The notes under the pieces were generated by a model. That model made no database searches and was not told the DNA's origin. It saw only the letters and a list, made by a program, of their open reading frames with translations. Positions 47,701-57,775 of a stretch of DNA of 64,000 nucleotides are shown here, one piece after another. The first letter of the stretch is position 1. The number at the start of each line of letters is the position of its first letter. A program made the position numbers and the translations under genes. The DNA is from Balaenoptera acutorostrata (Eukaryota > Chordata > Mammalia > Artiodactyla > Balaenopteridae), in contig NC_080079.1 of assembly GCF_949987535.1 (NCBI RefSeq), forward strand, positions 6,452,001 through 6,516,000, in the 5' to 3' direction.

Positions 47701-48607
47701 GGAAAACATAGGAAGAACACTCTTTGACATAAATCACAACAAGATCTTTTTTGATCCACCTCCTAGAGTAAGGGAAATAAAAACCAAAATAAACAAATGG
47801 GACCTAATGAAATTTCAAAGCTTTTGCACAACAAAGGAAACCATAAACAAGATGAAAAGACAACCCTCAGAATGGGAGAAAATATTTGCAAACAAATCAA
47901 CGGACAAAGGATTAATCTCCAAAATATATAAACAGCTCATTCAGCTCAATATTAAAGAAACAAACAACCCAATCCAAAAATGGGCAGAAGACTTAAATAG
48001 ACATTTCTCCAAAGAAGATATACAGATGGCCAAGAAGCACATGAAAAGATGCTCAACATCACTAATTATTAGAGAAATGCAAATCAAAACTACAATGAGG
48101 TATCATCTCACACCAGTTAGAATGGGCATCATCAGAAAATCTACAAACAACAAATGCTGGAGAGGGTGTGGAGAAAAGGGAACCCTCTTGCACTGTTGGT
48201 GGGAATGTAAATTGATACAGCCACTATGGAGAACAGTATGGAGGCTCCTTAAAAAACTAAAAATAGATTTACCATATGATCCAGCAATCCCACTACTGGG
48301 CATATACCCAGAGAAAACCGTAATTCAAAAAGACACATGCACCCCAATGTTCATTGCAGCACTCTTTACAATAGCCAGGTCATGGAAGCAACCTAAATGC
48401 CCATCAACAGACGAATGGATAAAGAAGAAGTGGTACATATATACAATGGAATATTACTCAGCCATAAAAAGGAACAAAATTGAGTCATTTGTGGAGACGT
48501 GGATGGATCTAGAGACTGTCATACAGAGTGAAGTAAGTCAGAAAGAGAAAAACAAATATCGTATATTAACCCATGTAATGTGGAACCTAGAAAAATGGTA
48601 CAGATGA
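44771..48607 (+). pseudogene. L1 ORF2 (endonuclease and reverse transcriptase), three in-frame stops
   Basis: This is a single frame of 1,278 codons, the normal length of L1 ORF2p, with three stops: TAA 46784-46786, TAG 47435-47437 and TGA 47612-47614. The endonuclease is intact and has its expected motifs (NVNGLN, LQETH, GDFNT, SDHN). The reverse transcriptase has [10 protein letters not shown] and the FADD box at 46865-46876. The C terminus has the C-x3-C-x7-H-x4-C cluster (CWRGC...HCWWEC). No frameshift occurs in 3.8 kb. The first 671 codons are open and cover the endonuclease plus part of the RT domain, cut off before FADD. Confidence 0.93.
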
Positions 48608-48779
48608 ACCGGTTTGCAGGGCAGAAGTTGAGACACAGATGTAGAGAACAAATGTATAGATACCAAGGGGGGAAAACCGCGGTGGGTTGGGGATGGTGGT
48701 GTGATGAATTGGGTGATTGGGACTGACATGTATACACTGATGTGTATAAAACTGATGACTAATAACAACCTGCAGTATA

Positions 48780-49545
48780 AAAAACCAAACAAAACAACTA
48801 ATACTAAAGTTTCATTGGGTTATTTGTATGAAAATATGTTAATATAAATGTTTCAGACAGTACATGAAATTTCTAAAAATCTTATATGTCTGGTATAATG
48901 TTATAAGTCATAATCCTAGTTATTACTTTAAAATATATATCTCAGAAATAACTAAATTTCCTTGTCAATTGCATTATTATGAACTTTCATCAAATCTTTA
49001 ACCATGGTCATTTCTAAGTCTTTTGTCATTTACAGACAGTTCTGGGTGTACTCTGATGCTTTTGCAAATATCTTCATATAAAAGGGTTTCATCTTCAAGG
49101 AATTCATGGAAAAGACTCTGACAAGTACAGGTTTCTGGTAACTGACTGTACTGCTGAACTGAATGAATAAGCATTTTCAGAACTCTAATGAAAAACTGAT
49201 GAACTCAAAAGTGCTAACAAAAGATCAAGATGAAAAAAGAAATTAATTATATGGGACTGAGTGAACTGATGAGGATGATTATAATTTTTGTGACTTTGTT
49301 TGAATTAAAAAAAAAATCCCACAAGGACTCAGAGGCAAAGAATATACAAATCAATTTTCACTGCAAAGTAAAGGAGCTGTTACAGTGGAGGATTACTGGA
49401 CTGAATGTCAATATTATGACATAGTATGAGTGTGTTTCGTGTTTGGTAATTGCAATCATTGTTGCTTTTGTTGTGGTCATCCATTTACAATGCTTGGTGT
49501 CAGTCTATTTAACTCTTGTAAAAATAAAATACAGTGTGTGTGTGT
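48780..49545 (+). repeat. Shared non-L1 tail (3' transduction), copy 2
   Basis: After the A-rich AAAAAACCAAACAAAAC tract, it matches 7925-8695 with scattered substitutions and small indels. An AATAAA lies about 20 bases before the end. It is followed by GT repeats and an A-rich block. Confidence 0.78.
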
Positions 49546-49560
49546 GAAAGAAAAAAAAGG

Positions 49561-49601
49561 AAAATTGCATCTAACATTGTTATAAATAAATCAGATCAGT
49601 C
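49561..49601 (+). repeat. Second, private 3' tail of L1 copy 2
   Basis: This 41-base segment between the A-rich block and the final poly-A is absent from copy 1. It contains TATAAATAAATC, a possible second poly-A signal. Confidence 0.65.
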
Positions 49602-50029
49602 AAAAAAAAAAAAGAATGATGAGTTAATGCATAATAATTAATGACTAGTTACTGCACTATTGATACGAGCCATAACATAGATGAAGCTCAAAAACATGAT
49701 GCTGAGTAAAAGAAGCCAGACATCTGAGTTCATACAGACTGACTCCATTTATATGAAGTTCTAAAAAAGGCAAACATTGATACGGACAGTCATCAGGTCA
49801 GTGGTAGCCTTGAGCTGTGACTGAAGGTAGTAAGGGGACCTAAGGGGATTTTTTTTTTTTTTTGGTGATAGAAATGCCCTCCCTCGACTGCAATGGTGGT
49901 TACACAGGTGAATACATTTGGCAAAAGTCATCTAACTGTATGCTTAAAATGGCTACACTTTATTATATGTAAATTATATAATATCTCAAAGTTGATTTTT
50001 AAAGGAGAAAATATATACTATGTATCAAT

Positions 50030-50660
50030 AAGATGATACTTAAGTGCTAAGGAAAAAAATAAAGCAGAGAATGGGAATAGGGAGTTTGGAGTCAGTTGCA
50101 GTTTTAGATTAGGGCAGCAGAGGAAAGCTCCACTGAAGACATGACTTCTGAGTTGAAGGCTCATGGAGCTGAGAGAACAAAGCACACAAATATCTGGAGG
50201 AAGGGCACCCTGGGCAGCAGGCACGGCCAGTGCAAAGCCCTTGTGGCAGGAGCAAGTCCAGCATGGTCCTTGCACTGCAAGGAGGACAGGGTATCATAGG
50301 ACCATAAGCAGCAATAGTAGGGGATGAGGGAGAGAAGTTGGGAGAAGAGGGTCAGGGGAGAGAGTGTGGGAGAGTGCTATCTGGGGCCTTTTGGTCTCTG
50401 TAAAATATTTGACTTTTGTTCTGATGAGATGGAAAGCAATTTGAAGATTCTGAGTAGAGACGTGATCCAATTTAGGTTGTAACAGGATCGCTCTGGCTAC
50501 CATATTGGAAATAGACCAAAGTGGGGTAAGGGCTGGAGCAGGGAGACCAGCCAGGAGGCAACTGCAGTAATTCAGGTGGAAAGATCATGGTGGTCGGTTA
50601 GGGCTCTGGAGGTAGCGGGACAGGTCATGAAAAGTGATCAGATTCAGGCATCAAAAACTA
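50030..50660 (-). mobile_element. L2, antisense
   Basis: It reads as the reverse complement of an L2 3' half: 'gaaagctccactgaagacat', 'gcaccctgggcagcaggca', 'gatggaaagcaatttgaag', 'aggatcgctctggctacca' and 'ggagaccagccaggaggc' in order. Confidence 0.78.
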
Positions 50661-50944
50661 GCAGACTCTCTGAAGGACCCTCCAACTCTGCAACAGTTAG
50701 ACCTGGGATGGGACACATCCTTTGAGACATTGCTGGTCTCGCAAAAGGTAGAATTACCCAGAGACAGCTCACCTCTTCCCCAACTCCCCACCCCATAAAA
50801 ATTTTAAAATATGAGCAGGGTTCAGATCATTCAGGAACCAGAAGGAACAGAAATCTGTGCCTCGACCTCCCGAAGCCAGGACAGGCATACTGCTTCTCCT
50901 GTTCAACTGCACTTGGCTTTACCATGCTTCACAGATTTGGCTTT

Positions 50945-51378
50945 AAAAAATAATTATAAATTGAAAGTTTGTGGCACCCCTGCACTGCGCAAGCCTATCT
51001 GTGCCATTGTTTCAACAGCATTTATTCATTCATGTCTCTGTGTCACATTTTGGTAATTCTCCTAATATCTCAAACCTGTTCTATATTATCATTATATTCA
51101 TTATGGTGATCTGTGATCAGTGATCTTTGATGTTACAACAACTCACTGAAGGCTCGGATGACAGCATTTTTTAGCAATACAGTATTTTTTAATTAAGGTA
51201 TGTACATTGTTTTTTTCAGACACAACTCTATTGCACACTTAATAGACAACAGTATATTCTAAGCATAACTTTCATATGCACGGGGAAACCGAAACATTTG
51301 AGTAAAGCACTTTGTGATATTCACCTTACTGCAGCGGTCTGGATCTGAACCCACAATATCGCTGAGGTCTGCTTGTAT
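50945..51378. mobile_element. Tigger1-type mariner element, internally deleted
   Basis: One end is 'attgaaagtttgtggcac' and the other is 'ggatctgaacccacaatatc' with 'ctgaggtctgcttgta', both ends of Tigger1 as I remember it. They are joined through 'tcagtgatctttgatgttac' and 'aagcataactttcatatgc', leaving out the transposase gene. It is a non-autonomous fossil. Confidence 0.82.
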
Positions 51379-51999
51379 AGGGACACCCAGAAAACAGGAA
51401 CAAAGGAACCTACAGAGGCAGAGAACCAGGACCAGAGAAGCAGGGAGTCAGAGGGATGGAGAACCAGAGCTGGCCTGGCCTGTAGGCAGCAGGGCATGAG
51501 GTTACCATGAGGCCAGAGTAATACAGCAAGCATGCTGCCGGGATATTGAACTTGGAAAGCAGCACACAGCAACAGCTGAGCCAGAGGCTCCTGTTCTGAA
51601 TGAGTCTCCAGGGGCTTCAAAGCGGTCACAGTTCCCACAAGCCCCTCGGCTGCTTCCAGGGCAGAAGCAAATGATCTCCTAAGGAAAGAGTCCCCAGCTT
51701 AGCCACACATTTTAAAGTCAAAGATCACCAAACACAAAGGAAGGCAAGCAGGCGCACAGAGTCAAGAGACATAGGCCCTTGTAGTAAACATGTCTTTTTA
51801 TTCTGTTGTTCAGACATCTGGGGCCTTAGTGACCCTGGGGAGACCGCCCCTCTCAGGCCTAGCTGATTCCTGGAGATGGTGAATTTGTCCTCCAGTGCAC
51901 TTTTCCTATGAAAAAATAACCAATCCAGAGCCCACTTAAAAACACCTTCCAAGAACTGAAGAGGTTGAAATTGTCACATTCAGAATATCTAAGAGCCAG
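51379..51999. other. Unique-looking intron
   Basis: I see no gene or clear repeat. Confidence 0.4.
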
Positions 52000-54900
52000 G
52001 TACAAAAGTTTTAAAGAAATAAAAGAATTATTTCCAAAGTTGAATATATAACAAAAAACTATTAGGAATAACCAAAAATATCTGAGGAAAAAAGCAAATG
52101 GAAATTCTAGGAGTGAAAATATAATTGTTGAAATACAAAACTAAGTAGGTGGGTTAAATGGCAAAGTAAGCAGAAATGAAAAGATAATTATATATCTGGA
52201 GAACTTACCCAGTTTACCCAGAATAAAGCAAAGACTGAATGTATAAAATAGAGGTTAAAAAAAAAACAGAATGAGAAGGTCTAACATATATTTAATCAAA
52301 GTGCCAGAAAGGAAGAATAAAGAAAATGGAGGAGAGGCAACATTTAAAGGATAATCATTGAAAATGTACCATAACTAATTAAAAATATGAATTTACAACT
52401 TTAGGAAGCAAAACACATCCTAAGCAGGATCAATAGGAAAAAACATGCCTAGACACAAAAATGAAACAACAGAACATCAAAGGCAATGATGAGACCCCAA
52501 AAGCAACTAGAGAAAAAACACACATCCCCTTTAAAAAGGAACATCAGGATGACAGCAGAATTCTCAAGGACAACAATGGAAGTCAGAAAACAATACAGTA
52601 ATATTTTCAGAGAGAAAAGAAAAACTAGTTGTTAGCCTAGAACCATATAGTCAGTAAAAATTCCCTTCAGGAACAAGAATAAACACATTTACCAATAAAA
52701 AATGAAAACATTTTGCAAATATTTGTAAAACATATGATGAAGAACTCGTACCCAAAATACAAAAAGAATTCTTAAAACTCAGTAATAGCAAAACAACCCA
52801 ATTAAGGAACTGGCAATAGAGCTGAATAGATACCTCACCAAAGAAGACATACAGTACATGAAAAGATGCTCAACATCATACATCATTAGGAAATTGCAAA
52901 TTGAAACAACAACATGACACTACTATACACTATATGTCAGAATGGCTGAAATCCAAAAGCCTGACAACACCAAAAGCCAGCAAAGATGCAGAGCAATAGG
53001 AACTCTCATTCACTGCTGGTGGAAATGCAAAATGGTACAGCCACTTTGGAAGACAGTTTGGCAGTTTTTTTTCAAAGTTAAACATAGTCTTGCCATATGA
53101 TTCAGCAATCATGCACCTAGGTAATTACCCAGTTGACTTGAAAACTTATGTTTACCCAAAAACTTGCATGATAATGTTTACAACAGCTTTGTTCATAATG
53201 GCCAAAAACTAGAAACAATAGGGCCTTTGATGGATAAACAAACTGTGGTACATCCCTACAATGGAATGTTATTCAGCAATGAAAAGAAATGAATTATCAA
53301 GCTGTGAAAAAAACATGGAAGAATCTTAAGGGCATATTGCTAAATGAAAGAAACCAGTCTGACAAAGATACATCTGTATGATGCCGATTATGATGTTCTC
53401 GAAAAAGCAAAACTATGGAGACAGTAAAAAGATAGCTGCCAGAGGTTTCAGGAGAGGGAAGGAGGGATGAATAGGTGAAACATAGGGGCATTGTTTATGG
53501 CAGTGAAACTATCGTGATACCGTAAAGGTGGACACATGACACTATGTATTTGTCAAAAACCACAGAACCTTACAGCACAAAGAGTGAAGCTTAATGTATG
53601 CAAATTTTAAAAAATCATTCAGGTGGTTGCAGAATCTCAAGGTGGAAAACAGAATGTGACAAAACAATCTATTACAAATGTGTGAAACTACCTAATTAAG
53701 GTAGGGGAAAGGGTTCTGCCCTAAGTAACTTTGGAAACAAGCAGAGTCTCTAAAACTAAAGGCCAAAGAAACTGTACACAAGCACTACACGCTAGTTGAT
53801 AACATTTTTTCTCACATGGGTGCGGGTTAACCATTCTGATATTGATGTGCATGCATATAAGATGTACATAGTTAAGTAAATGGATGGCAGATGGTGGGAG
53901 CCAGATTCCTCTCTGTTGGAGTGGGCGTTTACAGATAAGCAGGGAGAGGAGATTAGAATGATCCATGTTAGTGAATTACAGCTGGAGACATCAGTATGAA
54001 CGCATGTTTAGCTTAACTTACATACACAAATATTAGGTGTACGCATGTACACTCATATAGTTCCTTGCTTTGTCAGATGAGAGGGTCTAAAAGCAGAGAC
54101 ATGCCAATAGTAACAAGCTCATCTAGCACAGAGATCTTGGTTTCTAACACCATTCTTCAATTAAGGAAACGAGGACTCCTTGGAGAAAGGGCTGATGCTA
54201 GAAATGGGGCAGGAAACATGGAGGATGAGATGAATCTAAAGCATCTTAGAGTGCCAGAAAGTGAGTTAATGCTGGGAAAAACAAAAACAAAGAAACACCA
54301 TGGCCAAAAGGTATGCCAAAGAGACATAGGAGCAACTGGGAAAAAAAACAGAAAACAAAAAACCTCCCAATGGCCAAAGCTGGAACATTTGAGTGACAAA
54401 ATAAATTGAGTATTGGACTATAACTTAAAGTATAAAATTTATATCCATGAGTCCACATTAATATAAATAAAGGAATGAATAAATAAATGTGGGAGAAGAG
54501 ACAAATCTATGCAGGAGAACTCCAAATAATTTATGGAGATACTCTGCCCTCAAGGAAATAGAACATAACTCCTCTCCCTCAGTGTGGGCTGCATGTAGAG
54601 TTCAGTAGGGAAAGTAGGGAAAAAAGAGAGTAACTTTACCATTAACCAGAGAAACCTGACAAGCAGGACCTCAGCCGAGGCGGTTTAAAATGTATGCATG
54701 AATAGTGCTAAGTCATGCTGACAGTGTGTATCCTTAATTCAATGTAATGAAAATGGCATTTTCGCCTCTGGTTTACTGCCCCAAAACCCATCAACTAAAT
54801 CTAATCATGAGAAAATCATCAGATAAATCCCAATCGAAAGGCATTCTACAAAATGCCTGACCAGCACTCCTCAAAACTGCCAAGATCATCAAAAACAAGA

Positions 54901-55200
54901 AAAAGTCTGAGAAACTGTCACAGCCAAGAGGAACTTAAGGAGACACAAAAACTAAATGTAATTGTATTCTGGATGGGATCATGGACTAGAAGAAGGGCAT
55001 TTGGTAAAAACTAAGGAAATCTGAATAAAGTGTGGACTTTAGTTAATAATAATTATCAATATTGGTTCATTATTTGTAAAAATGTACCATATACATGTAA
55101 GATGTTAAGAAGAGGGGAAACTGGGTGTGGATTATGTGGGAATCGTGTACTATTTTTGTAATTTTTTTGTAAATTTAAACTGTAATAAAAAGATAATCTT
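52000..55200 (+). mobile_element. Very old L1 (ORF2 end and long 3' UTR)
   Basis: ORF2-end text is visible at 52800-53300 (accaaagaagacatacag, actctcattcactgctggtg, agccactttggaagacag), and the 3' UTR tail at 54830-55190 (ccagcactcctcaaaactgc, tatcaatattggttcatt). Stops and gaps are everywhere. The part at 53640-54830 is less certain. Confidence 0.7.
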
Positions 55201-55690
55201 TATTTTAGGAAAGACATCACCAATATGCAAAAGGCAGAAAATATGACCTGTCATGAAAACAATCAATAAGAATGAACCCAGAAATAACATAGCCAGAAAT
55301 CATAAACAAGTACATTACCTAAATAACTATTATTCAAGAAGATAAAGAAAAACATGAATGTGATGAGGACAGAAGACATAAAAACACCAAACTGGAACTT
55401 CTTGAAATGAAAGATACAATCTGAAATGAAAAACTGAATAGATTTAACAGCAGATTATACACAGCAGAAAATATACCAATAAACTAGAAGACATAGCAAC
55501 ACAAAATTGATAAAATGAAGCATCATGAGAGAAAAGATGAGAACAGCATCACTGACCTGAAAGAACATCAAGCAGTTCAACATACATGTAATTGTAGTTC
55601 AAGGAGGAGGAGAAAAAGGAGACAGAAAATTATTTAAAGAAATAACAGCCATACTTTTAAGACCTACTCAGAGATCTGAGGGTCATTATT
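55200..55690 (+). mobile_element. Very old L1 or HAL1 ORF1-like remnant
   Basis: Lysine- and asparagine-rich broken sequence has the look of L1 ORF1 (gaacttcttgaaatgaaaga, agacctactcagagatctg). The subfamily is unclear. Confidence 0.5.
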
Positions 55691-56824
55691 GGCTCAAATG
55701 TTCAAATCTTGCTTGTGCATCTTCATGGCCAGGTCATGCTGAGCAGTAGCAGTACACTGATTTCAATTGATGTGTTCAACATAACGTTCTAAAACAAAAC
55801 ATCTTCGTCTAATCTTTTATTTCTTCTTTTCCCAAGGTGAGATTATCATAACAACTTTGTGTAGGCAACTCCTTATCACTCTTGTCTCCATTATAGGTAA
55901 TGTTTATTATTATTAAGTCCATAGAAATGCAATAGAAATATGCATACAGAGGAAGAGGGTCATTATCACAGCAGCTGGTGAAAAGAAAACATGTGGAACT
56001 CACCAGCTTCCAGCTCACTGTAGCCAGCCGACCCTGTGAACTGGGCAGGACCTTCAAGCTTAGTGGACTCCCCATTCGTTTGGCTCTGGGTCGGGGCGTG
56101 ACCTCAACTGACCTGCACACCAAGCCTCCATTTACCGCATGTAAAAGGCATACAAGGCCCAGGGCGCTGCCTCCAGCACCTGGAGAAAGGAAGGTTGGTG
56201 TGGAGCCGGAAGAGCCTGCAGCCAGGCAGGGGTCGCGGCTCCTACAAAGGCACAGAGCATGGCAGTAAGCTGACACTCCATGGCTGAGACCACTGTTAGG
56301 AGCCTTCTGGCACTTCTAATAGCAGCTGTGTGGTGGACAGTGTCTTGGTGCTCCGGCCGGGTGTCAGACCTGAGCCTCTGAGGTGGGAGAGCTGAGTTCA
56401 GGACACTGGTCCACGAGACACCTCCCACCTCCATGTAATATCAAACAGTGAAAGCTCTCCCAAAGATCTCCATCTCAACGCTAAGACCCAGCTCCACTCA
56501 ACAATCAGCAAGCTCCAGTGCTGGACACTCTATGCCAAACAACTAGCAAGACAAGAACACAACTCCACCGATTAGCAGAGAGGCTGCTGAAAATCATACG
56601 AAGGTCACAGATACCCCAAAACACACCACCGGATGTGGTTCTAACCACCAAAAAGACAAGATCCAGCCTCATCCACCAGAACACAGGCACTAGTCCCCTC
56701 CACCAGGAAGCCTACACAACCCAATGAACCAACCAAAGCCACTGGGGGCAGACACTAAAAACAATGGGAACTAAGAACCTACAGCCAGTGAAAAGAAGAC
56801 CCCAAACACAATAAGTTAAGCAAA

Positions 56825-57717
56825 ATGAGAAGACAGAGAAACACACAGCAGATGAAGGAGAAAGGTAAAAACCCACCAGACCAAACAAATGAAGAGGAAA
56901 TAGGCAGTCTACCTGAAAAAGAAATCAGAGTAATGATAGTAAAGATGACCCAAAATCTTGGAAAAAGAATGGAGAAAATACAAGAAACGTTTAACAAGGA
57001 CCTAGAAGAACTAAAGAGCAAACAAACAATGATGACCAACATAATAAATGAAATTAAAATTCTCTAGAAGGAATCAATAGCAGAATAACTGAGGCAGAAG
57101 AACGGTTAAGAGACCTGGAAGATAAAATAGTGGAAATAACTACTGCAGAGCAGAATAAAGAAAAAAGAATGAAAAGAATTGAGGACAGTCTCAGAGACCT
57201 CTGGGACAGCATTAAACACACCAACATTCGAATTATAGGGGTCCCAGAAGAAGAAGAGAAAAAGAAAGGGACTGAGAAAATATTTGAAGAGATTACAGTT
57301 GAAAACATCCCCAATATGGGAAAGGAAATAGTTAATCAAGTCCAGGAAGCACATAGAGTCCCATAGAGGATAAATCCAAGGAGAAATACGCCGAGACACA
57401 TATTAATCAAACTATCAAGAATTAAATACAAAGAAAAAATATTAAAAGCAGCAAGGGAAAAACAACAAATAACATACAAGGAAATCCCCAAAAGGTTAAC
57501 AGCTGATCTTTCAGCAGAAACTCTGCAAGCCAGAAGGGAGTGGCAGGACATATTTAAAGTGATGAAAGGGAAAAAGCTACAACCAAGATTACTCTACCCA
57601 TCAAGGATCTCATTCAGATTCCACAGAGAAATTAAAACTTTTACAGACAAGCAAAAGCTAAGAGAATTCAGCACCACCAAACCAGCTTTACAACAAATGC
57701 TAAAGGAACTTCTCTAG
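56825..57717 (+). pseudogene. L1 copy 3 ORF1, frameshifted
   Basis: It begins MRRQRNTQQMKEKGKNPP and runs 80 codons. A lost A near 57060 (TTAAAATTCTC where related copies have one more A) shifts the frame to a stop at 57065-57067. The RNA-binding part (IIGVPEEEEKKKGTEKIFEE) continues in the other frame, with a stop at 57364-57366 and the normal end at 57715-57717. Confidence 0.88.
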
Positions 57718-57775
57718 GCAGGAAACACAAGAGAAGAAAGAGACCTACAATAACAAACCCAAAACAATTAAGAAA

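Larger units (their letters stand above)
42909..49607 (+). mobile_element. Full-length young L1 with 3' transduction (L1 copy 2)
   Basis: Perfect 13-base duplications AAAAAAGAATGAT lie at 42896-42908 and 49608-49620. In order: a 5' UTR of about 0.9 kb starting near 'ccaagatggcagagtagaag', ORF1 (43807-44712), a 58-base spacer, ORF2 (44771-48607), a 3' UTR to about 48780, about 770 bp of non-L1 sequence shared with the 5.3 kb L1, a short A tract (49549-49558), a private segment (49561-49601), and the final poly-A. It lies antisense to FANK1, deep in intron 1. Both frames have stops but no frameshift, so it is a fairly recent insertion that is no longer able to move by itself. Confidence 0.95.
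41840..50005 (+). mobile_element. Old L1 3' part, split in three by later insertions
   Basis: Three pieces of one old L1 tail lie at 41840-42113, 42443-42895 and 49621-50005. The middle piece ends 'ggaaatatcactcagcaat' and the last resumes 'gagttaatgcataataat' and 'aacatagatgaagctcaaaa', the normal continuation of an L1 end. A SINE and the full-length L1 sit between them. Confidence 0.88.

Noticed and set aside
55999..56440. GC-richer block with GTCGGGGCGTGACC as a possible FANK1 promoter and first exon
   Set aside because: It is the 5' UTR of a plus-strand L1 with target duplications at both ends, and I saw no fitting minus-strand start exon.
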